64,000 nucleotides of DNA. Origin: Kappaphycus alvarezii. Lineage: Eukaryota; Rhodophyta; Florideophyceae; Gigartinales; Solieriaceae. The position numbers were made by a program, and so were the translations under genes. The notes beneath the pieces were generated by a model that was given only the letters and a program-made list of their open reading frames with translations, had not been told where the DNA came from and ran no database searches. The stretch lies in NCBI GenBank assembly GCA_002205965.3, contig NADL03000607.1:434001-498000 (forward strand), given 5' to 3'. Each line of letters opens with the position of its first letter. Position 1 is the stretch's first letter. Shown here piece after piece: positions 42,031 through 52,471 of this stretch.

Positions 42031-42584
42031 CGCAAAATAATTGGGATAGGTAGATCCAAATAATAATAAATAGTTCCAATTTGAATAAATAAATAAATGC
42101 CACAATCGGACTTAGAATGAATAATGAATAGAAAACCAAATTTAATAATATCTGATCGAGGGGAATATTTCGATAGCCCGAGGATGTAAAAATATTTCTA
42201 ACAACCTAGACTACTTATATTCTACGCCAGGGTGAACCTGCTACAAAAATCAGGTGAGCCGTTCAATAATTTTGGTAGACATAATTCAGGCTCAGCAATA
42301 ATTATTGCAGTATTTTCCAGGCAAGCAATCATCCAGATAATAATTTGTTGGTAGCATAAATGTAGTAATTATAGCCTGTATAATATAAAAACCCAACTGT
42401 AGGACATAAAAATTATTTCACACTGAATTAAGCATAAAATAGTGCCAGTGTAAAATAGATAAAATTATTCCTTGATGATTCATAATAAATATTAATTGTG
42501 GGCCTCAATAAAAATATTGCTCCACAATTCAGCATCAATGTAGGACACCGGGATAGAGATTAAAATATTTGGTCAATTTTCACA
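42031..42584 (-). repeat. Copia-3 3' LTR
   Basis: On - it starts TGTGAAAATTGACC after the purine tract TTCAAAGGGGAAGTAG (42585-42600) and ends at 42031, where TGCA has become CG on the + strand. Otherwise it is nearly the same as 47025-47576. Confidence 0.9.
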
Positions 42585-42623
42585 CTACTTCCCCTTTGAA
42601 ATATTGAATTAAATTTATCCTGT

Positions 42624-43653
42624 TTACTGAGATGAATCCCGAGATAAAATATTACTCATATCCATAGGTATAGATCCATCAAATAAAAGGAGCTTGAGCA
42701 TGTCAGATACAGGACTGTCCTTTTTTGTGAGCGGGTCGGAAGGATTAATTGAACCAGGTATCCATAGCATTTTCTTGATTTTGTTCGTTTCGAAATTATA
42801 TCGAATTAATTGAACATCCGCTCTAATAGATTTATCTTCAGGCACACGACAAGTAGATAGAGAGCTGAATAGATCTTTTGAATCAACAGCAACATGAAGA
42901 AGAATATTGATATTTAGAAGTGTACTGTATGCTGCTGCAATAATTTTTCCTTCCTCGATAGCTTCACCAGCAGCCAATATTTCACCAGATGCAATAGATT
43001 TAACAGGACGCCGAGATAGATGTGAACGCCAATAAATTGTATGAAATATTGAATTACAATTTAAGGAGCCAATTAGCAACCCACCAATACATCCAAGTTG
43101 AGCATTTGTCGATCCGGCTGGTTTTCCTGCATCAGAAAAAACAATAACTGATAAATTGAAATTTCCAGAAACTTCCGGGCGCCGATACGTGCTTGTAGAA
43201 CTAAAAGATTTTAAATTCCGAAGCATAGAAGATTGGATAGATAAATCACGAACCAACGGATTTGACCTTTTCTGTTGTAAATAACTTGCTGTAAAGGAAG
43301 ACACTGGAGATGAAACCATACCCAAATAGACAATTGATCCGTTTAACGAATTAAAAGCAAAGTTTTCAAATGAGTTCATTTCTTCATCAGGTTGTTTTCG
43401 ACGATTTCTTGATATTGAATGGGGTTCCAGTCCATTTAGCTTATCATCAGCTGAGACATTAATTTATAGCCATCAAACTGCATGATTCTAACTCCATTGA
43501 AATAAAAAGATCCAGGACTATGTACGATTGTACCAAGCTTATATACTTTCCCAAGATCTTGGATAAATTGCTTCTTAATATTTTTTGTCCAGTAATAAGT
43601 ATATCATCGACCAATTTAACAACAAGCAGAATTAAGGATCCTTTTAAACTCAT
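42624..43653 (-). pseudogene. Copia-3 RT (catalytic part) and RNase H
   Basis: 43653-43459 carries the catalytic LVDDILITG box. 43379-42624 (251 codons) is RNase H with VIVFSDAGKPAGSTNAQLG, SGEILAAGEAIEEG, AVDSKDLFSSLS and PGSINPSDPLTKKDS. A frame break separates the two at about 43380-43460. Confidence 0.8.
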
Positions 43654-43684
43654 GAAAAATAATTGGGGTATATAAACGATGATT

Positions 43685-44766
43685 TCAATCCGAGGTCAAA
43701 GAAAGTATTATCAGAGTGTATTTGCCATTTTGCATAGCGTTGACTAACCCATATGAAGCAGACAGTAATAACCAATAGAAGGATTTTTCGGAGCATTCCC
43801 GAGGAGGTCTCACATAAACATCTCGTAATGCTGATCCAGATTGTAAAAATGCAGACTTCACATCAACCTTTGGTAAATTCCATTTAAAAATTGTAGCAAT
43901 TGATAAGAGAATTCTAATTGCCATCGGAGAACAAGATTCCGAATCAGTTCTCAAATTATTTTTCTCCTTATCCTCATTTCCATGCGGAGCAATTCGAGCC
44001 TTGCAATAATATTTTCCATCATCCAAAATTTTTATTTTGTATAAAACGTGACTGGATATTACATTCGAGTCGGGAGGAATTTTTGAAACATGAATTTTTG
44101 AACAGGTAGTGAGAAAATTATTTTCTTCCGTATTGTACGCATTTGAAATAATATGAGATGGAAGTCCAGATGCTTGATGAAGTAAAAATTCTTTAGATCC
44201 AAACTTTTATGATAAAAACTCAGATCTTTTTGTTCAGATGATTTCAATTCCGTTCCAGGTAACAACTCAATTTCATGCGCATCAATTCCATCGTTTTCAT
44301 CAATAGGGATATGAATTAAATTTTCAGGGTGCAGGGAACTAAGTTCAGATTCAATCGGAACATGTTCGACAGATAATATGTTTTTAGATTCTGATAAATT
44401 TATCAATTTCTGATTCATTATATTTTTCGACATCAGTATTCATATTTGGTTAAAATTACCATCATCAGAATGATCGTCAAAATTGTTTTCGCCCACATTC
44501 TTCACTTCGGTAATATTTGTTTCATCAGAAATATCTTCCACAGAATATTCAATAGACTGATTCAATAAATCATTTGCCTTTTGAATTTGGTATGCTAGTT
44601 CATTAGATGAAACGGAATGTCGGACATCTTCAATTGCAGCATGTATAAATTTTCCATTGGATCCAGGTACTGTGACGATAAGAGATTTTTTGTCGAATTT
44701 CAATACTGGTTTGGGCGATGACCAAGATCCTCTTTTCTGATTTGGTAGATGAATAAAAATTTCCAC
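43685..44766 (-). pseudogene. Copia-3 linker and RT N-terminal part
   Basis: 44766-44440 and 44433-44059 are acidic linker sequence. 44026-43685 is the RT start: YYCKARIAPHGNEDKEKNNL, LPKVDVKSAFLQSGSALRDV, then YGLVNAMQNGKY. The motif order is right for RVT_2, with several frame changes. Confidence 0.75.
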
Positions 44767-45938
44767 AATATCGCCAACATTAATTGGATATCGGTCACAG
44801 ACTTTGATTTTAGAATAAGATTTAATTTCCTCTTGGCTATTAGCTCATTATGAGCTTCTCTTAAATCATTTGGTAGACTTCGAGGACCAGAATTATCGAT
44901 GGGTCGAGTGTGACCAGTGGCAAGCTCGTATGAAGAAACAACATCATTTCCATATAAATCATTCGATATTTGAAACATTCGAGCAATACGAACCGTATTA
45001 CTTGCAGAAGAATCGGATATTTTTAAACGGATATAAATGTCTCTCAATATTTTATGTTTTGACTCAATATAATTTTTGTTATGGGGCGGGAACCAATAGG
45101 ACAAAATGAAATTCCTCTTTCCTCAAGATAGCTTCTGAAAATATCATTGTCAAACGCCTGATCTCCCATTAAATTGTTAGGGTCCCAAAATGGTGTTAAC
45201 CAGAGAGTCTCAATACAATTAATGCAATTTTCCATCTTAAAGAGGGCACTATTGAACCAGTTGAATACCTGGTAACCGAGTCCATAATGTGAAAAATATC
45301 CAAGTTTTCCACAAAAAAATGATCCACACAAACCAATTCATTAAATCCGCGAGATATAGAGCTTAAAGATACTGCACGAGGATGAGATGGTTTTTTTGTG
45401 ACATCACAAAATTTGCAGGAGTCAATTATGCTTGATAAATATTTTTTGCATTCATCGTCCCATATAAAATTTCTTTGTAACAATAGTTTTATATCATCAT
45501 AATTTGAGTGACCACATACATGTTTGTGAACCTTATTAATTATTTTCTTCTTTTCAGCCCAAGATATATTTTTTGATGTATTGATATTTTGGAACAAATT
45601 GCTGATAGAAATGAGTTTTCAATAGGTTCGGATGATTGTATAAATATATTTCCGAGTACATAACAATGATGACCATGATCCACCAATGTTATAGAATCGA
45701 TTGAATTATTTGCGGACTCGAACTCGATGCGATTGTCCGTCATATGAATAATATTTGATTTTCTTGTGATATTTCTTCCAATAACCCATTGAGATGATCC
45801 ACTGATTATTAGATGCCTTATTTTAACCTGATTTCCATTGTCTGAAATAGCTGATAAAAATATTGAACCGATCATTTTCTTTTTTCGCTTGAGTGGTCGC
45901 CATTTCCGTATTGCCAGAAGGGCGTGTCCTTGATACAT
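44700..45938 (-). pseudogene. Copia-3 protease and integrase
   Basis: The protease segment 45938-45540 has ISGSSQWVIGRN, where D-S/G-G is expected, so the catalytic Asp appears changed to Ile. The integrase zinc domain is HKHVCGHSNYDDIKLLL and SCKFCDVTKK. The DDE core carries VCVDHFF, MGDQAFDND and PHNKNYIESKHKILRD, in three overlapping frames (45597-45196, 45331-45044, 45104-44700). Confidence 0.75.
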
Positions 45939-46104
45939 TCAGGAAGTTCATCAAGAATTCCATTCCATTCCGGTAAAATAAATTTCGAAAGTGCTCGTAA
46001 TTCAACAATACCCATTCCACTATACGGTGCTCCATCATCAAGTAACGGACCTGGGTATAACGTATTTGACGGAGAATCAAGCACCGTTTTTACCATATGA
46101 AATG

Positions 46105-47021
46105 TTACGGAACCAGAATCATTTTTGTCTTTGATATTTTCTGCATTTCCCATTCTAGATGATGAACCTTTATGATAATTTTTAGCACTCTTGCATTTAT
46201 CTTTTTCATAGGCCCAATGGCCAATTTCTCCACATCGGTCACAAGTTGATTTTGCCTTGAGCGCAGCAAAGTCTTCAGGAGATAATCTTTGCTTATTATT
46301 TTTCTTGAAATTTTTCTTTTCTCCGTATGAAATATTTGATTGATTTGAAGAGATATATTTTTGAGCATTTCCATATATTTGATTTGTATTTTTGGTTTAT
46401 CACATGCACGAATAATAGATGATATTTCTGAATATTTGATTAATTCTAGGATTTTTCCTTTTTCCAAATCGGCTTCTTCATGCTTCGGAGAAGCAGCAGC
46501 CAAAATAGATACTCGCTGGTTTGAATCAATTTTGGAATTAGCCAGGAGCAAAAATGATACCAGTGCTTCAGGTAATTTCGAAGTACCAGTAGATGAATGA
46601 AATCGGGCAATTTGAGCATCAAACCGCGATTCAAAATTTTTGAAAGACTCACTATCACCACGAGTAGTGTGCAATAGATCTAAGAATTTTTGAAATGTAT
46701 CTGATATAGATGATAGAGGATCCACCTTATGAATAGCGTTAGCAATCGCTAATGCACCATTTTCAGACTGAATTTCTGTGTCTGGAATTTTCTTACAAAT
46801 ATCAAGAGCTCGTCCAAATAATTGTGATTGTAAGACAAGACCTTGTACTGCTTAGGAACCTTATTAGAATTTGATGCTGGTAGTAAATCATGAACAGATT
46901 TCCATTTTTGAACAGCATCAAAATATTTTTCTTGAGGTCCTTTACCATCCGTCCAAGGAGCCGTGCGAAGATCCCATGAAAATTTCGGCCTTGAAGGAAT
47001 TTCGGGGCGATCTGGGCCCAT
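46105..47021 (-). pseudogene. Copia-3 Gag
   Basis: The frame from the ATG in the primer-binding site (47021-47019) starts MGPDRPEIPSRP and continues to 46749. 46725-46105 is the rest of gag (RFHSSTGTSKLPEALVSFLL), then a CDRCGEIGHWAY-type knuckle near 46240. One break lies between the two near 46740. Confidence 0.75.
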
Positions 47022-47024
47022 AAC
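47011..47024 (-). promoter_or_regulatory. Copia-3 primer-binding site matching the initiator tRNA-Met anticodon arm
   Basis: On - the LTR end ...TTTTGCA is followed at once by GTTATGGGCCCAGA. It complements the initiator tRNA-Met anticodon arm, as in Copia-1, and its ATG again opens the gag frame (MGPD). Confidence 0.8.
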
Positions 47025-47576
47025 TGCAAAATAATTGGGATAGGTAGATCCAAATAATAATAAATAGTTCCAATTTGAATAAATAAATAAATGCCACAAT
47101 CGGACTTAGAATGAATAATGAATAGAAAACCAAATTTAATAATATCTGATCGAGGGGATATTTCGATAGCCCGAGGATGTAAAAATATTTCTAACAACCT
47201 AGACTACTTATACTCTACGCCAGGGTGAACCTGCTACAAAAATCAGGTGAGCCGTTCAATAATTTTGGTAGACATAATTCAGGCTCAGCAATAATTATTG
47301 CAGTATTTTCCAGGCAAGCAATCATCCAGATAATAATTTGTTGGTAGCATAAATGTAGTAATTATAGCCTGTATAATATAAAAACCCAACTGTAGGACAT
47401 AAAAATTATTTCACACTGAATTCAGCATAAAATAGTGCCAGTGTAAAATAGATAAAATTATTCCTTGATGATTCATAATAAATATAATTGTGGGCCTCAA
47501 TAAAAATATTGCTCCACAAGTCAGCATCAATGTAGGACACTGGGATAGAGATTAAAATATTTGGTCAATTTTCACA
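47025..47576 (-). repeat. Copia-3 5' LTR (552 bp)
   Basis: On - it runs TGTGAAAATTGACC to AATTATTTTGCA. It shares nearly all bases with 42031-42584. Confidence 0.9.
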
Positions 47577-47675
47577 CCCTTTCGTTGACTTAGAAATCAC
47601 TTTTATCATGGGGGGCACGCGGAGGTCGGTCGCTGTAACATAACCCACTTACAGCCCTTCCCCTTCCCTATTCCC

Positions 47676-49160
47676 CCCGATTTTGCTGTGCTGGGATCTC
47701 CAATAGGTTCCGCTAGGAATGTTTCCAAATTCTTCACAGAACGTCAAACCGCCGTGGACTGCATCTTCCAGTCTCTTCAAGCTCTGGACGATGCACAGTT
47801 GGCTTTCCACATCCATCCATTCAGCGTGGATGCCCCTCAGGTCATACACTTGATACGTACGCTTCCCCCCACTCAATCTACGGTACTCGCAGCCGGCTTC
47901 GATCAGAAGCGGAGGAAAGCCTTCCGCCAATTGCAATTGCCCTGCTCGGATCGGGCCTGGCACCAGGCCTCTCTCCCCTTGTCAATGGGCGGTCCGGTCT
48001 CCTGCAAACATCGGACGTTACCGAGGCGGCTTACACAGCATCTGTAATCGATTCTTTTCGTCTTCTCTTCGACGTGCTGGCCCTTTCCCACGACCACCAC
48101 TCGGAAGAGGCCCCTAGTCTGCAATCTCGCTCCATATCTTCCCGCCATCCGCAGCTGTCTTTGTCGCTAACGGCTACTGCTCTTTTCGAGCGTTGCTCTT
48201 CGCCCGTCCGCGGTGAAAAACTCCAATCTCTGATCACTACTGAAATCATGCTATTGAAGTCTGACAAGTTGTTCTTGTCCGCAGCAGCACCCGACCGAAC
48301 ACGGCTCCTCTCCGTGCGCACATCCTCCTCCTGTTCCGTTTTCTCTTCGCATCCTCATCCATACCGCGGTACCTTCATGGCCTCTCCTGCGTAGAAGGTC
48401 GCCTTGCTATCCGTCTCATTATCGCGCTATTCCCAAATCCACTCGTTGTACTGTGTGCTCCCGGCATTCTATCGACTTCGCGCCCGTCTTGGATCCAAGC
48501 GGACAACATACGTTGACCTGCTAGCACGAAGACGGTATGGGTTGCCGCCATCACGTCCTTTGCAACGTTCTTGCCCGCTTCTGTAAGGAAGTTGGCGTCG
48601 CTCCACCCGTCGAACATACGCTTCCCGTCCAGGATCCCAGTTCTTCTACTCATTCGGAGATACGTCCATTACGAATGGACATCTACATTCCGGGTGCCTA
48701 TGGTCTTCACACCAGTGATAGGCCAATACGGCCTGCTTGATACCTGGCCTAAAGGTAGCTTTCTAGGGAGCGTAGTTCCTTCCCCATTGCTGTGTCGGTA
48801 TACCCTTTTGAGTCGATTGCGGTTGTCTGGAAAACCATGGGAAAGATCGGATACATTTTCCAAGAGTATCACATCCAAACCTTTTCCGCCACCAGTGATA
48901 GCGCCGTCGACATCACTATTGCCCATCTCTCTGTTCGCCGCCACATCTTGCCAAGTACAGTTACAGCAAGCAGTGCCGCGACACTCGCTGCTTCCGTCGT
49001 GGTTCCTCTCCTCAGCAAGAACTTCGCGACTTCGTTACTCGTTTTGCGTTTAGTCTCCAAGTGATGCAGGCGCGATAGGTTTCCAGCCGACGCCCGCGTT
49101 CGTAGTTAATTTCTGAATACCCTCCGCTCGCTTCTGCACAACCCATAAAGATTTACCACC
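47676..49160 (+). pseudogene. LINE-C copy: RT thumb, knuckle, endonuclease and 3' end
   Basis: It starts after the RT active site (LGSPIGSARNVSKFF; LDDAQLAFH; WHQASLPLSMGG). The knuckle is CTVCSRHSIDFAPVLDPSG then HTLTC (48450-48530), followed by GCRHHVLCNVLARFC. The endonuclease has IRPLRMDIYIPG, a spacer and VDITIAHLSVRRH, split by a 168-bp LINE-B insertion. A small deletion follows (AATLAASVV), and the end is ATAAAGATTTACCACCAC at 49146-49163. Many frame changes. Confidence 0.8.
48722..48889 (+). mobile_element. LINE-B 3' end (168 bp) with exact 12-bp TSD
   Basis: CACCAGTGATAG at 48710-48721 is repeated at 48890-48901, in the endonuclease part of LINE-C. The insert runs from CCAATACGGCCTGCTTGATA through the tail CAAGAGTATCACATCCAAAC. 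Confidence 0.9.
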
Positions 49161-49329
49161 ACAAACTGCTTCGCCATTCATCGCTCTCCCGTCAACAACT
49201 CCAAAGGCATTACACCGTCCTCACTCCCTTCGTTACGTATTAGCAACGTAGTGACGTAGCCCTTAGAGGCAGCCCCCAATGCTATAGCCCATGTCGGCCC
49301 CTTGTTGGAGGTCCCTTCTTCAAAAACCG

Positions 49330-49612
49330 TTCCCCCCACCCCAGTACAGTACTGCACAGTACTACGTGGTAAACTTGTATGGTGGTGGTAAATCTTTATG
49401 GGTTGTACTATGTATGGTATTGTATCAACCGAATCTTTTTGGGGGGGGAACATCTTCACGGCGGTGGCAACAATCTTTTTGGGTTTGTTGCAGTAGGTTA
49501 TTCAGGACTTTGCATGTTTCACCTGCATATTTCTGTGCAGTACTGTAAATACACAGTACTGTCATGTAAAGTACATACAGTACTGTGCAGTACTGTACTG
49601 TACTTTGCGTGA
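49330..49612. repeat. ACAGTACTGTA-rich palindromic tract with a LINE-C tail
   Basis: Multiple copies of CAGTACTG/TACTGTA occur at 49339-49366 and 49535-49608. Between them GGTGGTGGTAAATCTTTATG (49380-49399) is a reversed LINE-C tail. A similar tract is at 25030-25110. Confidence 0.55.
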
Positions 49613-49660
49613 AATGTTGCAGCAAGCGCTGATTGCATGACATGCACCTCTTGACGCCTT

Positions 49661-50095
49661 ACGGTGGTGGTAAATCTGTATGGATTGTACGTGCGCAGTC
49701 CTCAGTAAACACTGAATGCATTAAACTTCTTTCTTGTACGATGTTGCACAGAAGCATGCGGGGGGTATTCATAATTTAACTACGGATGCGGGCGGCGGAT
49801 GAAAACCTGTCGCGCCTGCAATACTTGGAGACTAAACGCAAAACGGGTAACGAAGTCGCGGAGCTCCTGTTAAGGGGAGGAAATGCGATGGGAAGCAGCG
49901 AAGGAAGCAAGGCGGCGGAAAAACCCTTGCCGTCGTCGCCCAAGGCGCCATAGATATCAGTCCCGACGGGGAAAAGAGGATATCGTTTTGGATGCAGTAA
50001 GTGCCGTAATGACGATGTTTCTCGCGCTCTGTGAGTGTCGCGGCAGCGCCTGCGGTAACCGTACTTGGCGAGATATGGCGGCGTGCATTACTTGT
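49661..50095 (-). pseudogene. LINE-C C-terminus and 3' end
   Basis: On - 50098-49832 reads ARRHISPSTVTAGAAATL, EREKHRHYGTYC and FSPSG, then the 3' end with CTGTCGCGCC... and GATTTACCACCACC. The sequence joins smoothly once a 43-bp insertion (49691-49733) is left out. Confidence 0.75.
49691..49733 (+). mobile_element. 43-bp insertion of unknown family with 6-bp TSD
   Basis: TTGTAC at 49685-49690 recurs at 49734-49739. The insert contains ACTGAATGCATTAAACTTCT, nearly the same as ACTGAATGCATTAAATTTCT at 42002-42021 beside Copia-3. Family unknown. Confidence 0.6.
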
Positions 50096-50129
50096 CACGC
50101 TTTACGGAACGGAACGGAAATTCCTTGTA

Positions 50130-50290
50130 TCAATTCTAAGACACGAAAGTGTGCGGCGAGCATTCAGAGATCAACTACGTAGGCAGGCGGCGGGTGGCAA
50201 CTTGTCGCGCCTGCATCACTTGGGAGGCTTAACGGAAAACGAGTAACGAAGCCGCGAAATTTCTGCGGAGGAGAGGAACCACGACGGGAA
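50130..50290 (-). repeat. LINE-C subfamily 3' end
   Basis: ACACGAAAGTGTGCGGCGAG, TTCAGAGATCAACTACG and ACTTGTCGCGCCTGCATCAC are shared with 31.98-32.15 kb, in the same - orientation, next to the previous copy. Confidence 0.65.
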
Positions 50291-50329
50291 GTATTTGCAC
50301 AGTGTTCGTATTGAAAGTTGATGAGGCCC

Positions 50330-50450
50330 CCCATTGCAAGTACGCACGCAGTCCTTATGCGAAGGCACGCTGCACCTTCTGTTATATCCAATGCAGCACG
50401 CCTCCTGGCCGGCCTCGCGAAGAACTTGTGAGTAACTCCACAATGCATAC
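50330..50450 (+). repeat. LINE-B-like C-terminal fragment
   Basis: The + frame reads RRHAAPSVISNAARLLAGLA, a diverged form of QRHAAAAVMSNAACLMAGLK. No tail follows. Confidence 0.5.
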
Positions 50451-51066
50451 CCACTACCCTCTGTGTGTGTGCAATCTTTACGGGATTTTGAGAAACCATG
50501 TAGGAGAACAAGCGAAGGGAGTAACAGAGAAACTGCTCAGAAGAGTCTGGTAAGAACCTGACGCGCTTGCAACCCGTGCAAGCAGAAAACAAAGCGCGAA
50601 ATGAGGAGTTGTAGCTCCCATTGGACAGCGAACGTAGACTACCCTCTTGCTGCAATAACTTTGGCATAGGAGCCATTACGTGCTTTTACAGTGAAGCAGT
50701 GAACCGTTCCCCCCTTCTTGTTGAATTAAGTCAACGCCCCCACCACCCTCTCCAGCAATATAGCTGCTGCCATTCGCCGTCATCATCATCCTGTTCATCC
50801 TGTTCATCTTCGAATCAACTATCCTCCCGCCTAGATCGCATGCTGCTCTCCAAGGCGACCGGCGGGAAACAGAGTTCATCTTGGGTTTCTATTTTCACCG
50901 ATCCGCGCTTACCAAGGACTGAACTCTACTCAGGTAATTTCAACTTTTCAGACGATCAATGCTTTTGATTTTGACTCTCTTTAGCTTCCCCCCGCGGGAA
51001 GTGTCAGACGACGAAGTAAACTACCCCATCATTCCCCGTTTTTGCTCAGTGAGAAACGCCACCTGG
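50451..51066. other. No confident gene; repeat edge at 50990-51043
   Basis: It includes a C-rich stretch with a TCATCATCATCC run. The last 50 bp are the inverted partner of 30588-30640. Confidence 0.4.
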
Positions 51067-51076
51067 CTACCACGAG

Positions 51077-51142
51077 GGGAAAGGTTTGGGTGCTTTACAC
51101 ATAGGAGAGGTATTCGATCTATCCTATAGTTTTCCATCTTGA
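51077..51142 (-). repeat. LINE-B tail copy (about 66 bp)
   Basis: GGGGAAAGGTTTGGGTGCTT on + with ATTCGATCTATCCTATAG behind it. CTACCACGAG (51067-51076) and CTACCAAGAG (51143-51152) may be the target duplication with one mismatch. Confidence 0.6.
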
Positions 51143-51204
51143 CTACCAAGAGTCAAGAGGATGGCGTTCTGCAATTGGACTGGCCCGTTCACGAGGGGCC
51201 ATCT

Positions 51205-51245
51205 ATTCAGATATCTTTCAAAGATTAAATCACCCCCCTTTTCAG
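51205..51245 (+). repeat. LINE-B tail, diverged
   Basis: AGATATCTTTCAAAGATTAA, then ATCACCCCCC. Confidence 0.45.
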
Positions 51246-51716
51246 GCGATATATGGTGGAGGCGGTTTGGGTACCGGGCCCGCCCGAGCCGTAGACATCA
51301 AAAGCCATCAGATGAAAGTTTATGTCCAGAGCATTGCATAGAGCTTATTACCGTCCCCTTTTGGCTTCTTTGCTCGTGAGTGGGTCGAAGAGGGGGCGGT
51401 GGACGAGGATCAATTGTACGGTGTAGAAAGCGTGCTGATTATGGTCACATCGTAACCCTGTTGCCGGGGAGCATATTGCAGATCATCCTTGAACAAATCA
51501 AGATGGCGACGGAGTGGGGCAGGAAGATTGGAGTCCTGGGGAATTGCCTCATTGACAATTATAGCATTGGAAAGGGAGGTCTGGGGTGTATGCTGGCGTC
51601 CTGGATCGGAGTCCCTAGGACTTCCATGCAGTGCTGTAATACATACATCCCCAATCGAATAAAAGGGTACTCTGGTTTAGGGTTTAGGTACAGTCGAAGA
51701 TTATCTTTGAAACTAG

Positions 51717-51775
51717 GGCATTCTCTTCCAACGGTAAAAATTCTCTTCCAACGGTAAAAATACCCAAAACTTTCC
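51717..51775 (+). repeat. LINE-B tail with an 18-bp internal duplication
   Basis: ATTCTCTTCCAACGGTAAAA is present twice in a row, then ATACCCAAAACTTTCCC. Slippage during target-primed synthesis could give this. Confidence 0.5.
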
Positions 51776-52106
51776 CTCTAAAACTATCGCTTCGTCTCCA
51801 CCTATGAACATTGTACTCGCTGAAACACGTCCTTTGAGGAGATTGCGAATGCCAGTCATTCCCAGACAGTCTATTCAATGCACCCCAGCTGAAGCGGAAC
51901 GATGAGAAGTGGCCTTCAACTGGTCTAACAGTGGAATCCTCCTTGACAAGTCCATTGCCCACCCCAGCGTATCACCTTCTGTATCTAAACGAAAAAGCAA
52001 GCATGAAAAAAGTCAGCCCCCTCTTGGCTCACCTTCGCCGTTTACATTGGCCTGGGTCGAAGCTAGGGCACCGGAGGAGGCATGAGCAAAGCCGCCTTAA
52101 AAAGGG
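51776..52106. other. No gene seen
   Basis: Short open stretches only; no recognised repeat until the LINE-B copy begins. Confidence 0.4.
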
Positions 52107-52471
52107 GGAGATCGAATATATCTTCCAGCAGAAAAAACACCCCAAACTGCCTCCTCTTGGACGATATATTCGATCTATCGTAAAATTTTCTAGACAACCC
52201 CAATCGACTTACAAAGGTGTGCCGACACAGTATTGGTGGAGGAACTACGCTCCCTGGAAGGCCATCTTCAAGCCAGCCGTCAAGCAGGCCGCATTGGACA
52301 TGACGGCTGCTGCAGCGTGCCTTTCCATCAAACCCCCCGAACTTTTCCGTGCGTCTCCATTGCCCTCACGGCTACGTTCCTTGCCACGCCATGAAGCACT
52401 GCGCCTGCATCCGGGTGCCAACCTCTAAGAATAGAGATTGGTACAGGCACGAGCCTACCTCTGGTGGAGGT

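Larger units (their letters stand above)
42031..47576 (-). mobile_element. Copia-3, complete Copia element (5,546 bp) on the - strand
   Basis: LTRs at 47025-47576 (5') and 42031-42584 (3') differ at about seven positions (roughly 1.3 percent), and TSD CCCTT lies at 42026-42030 and 47577-47581. Order on - is PBS, gag, PR, IN, linker, RT, RNase H. The frame changes repeatedly through small indels although the LTRs are young. AT-rich compared with its surroundings. Confidence 0.9.

Noticed and set aside
50164..50676. 170-codon - strand ORF
   Set aside because: It runs across LINE-C and LINE-B fragments of opposite orientation, so it cannot be one gene.
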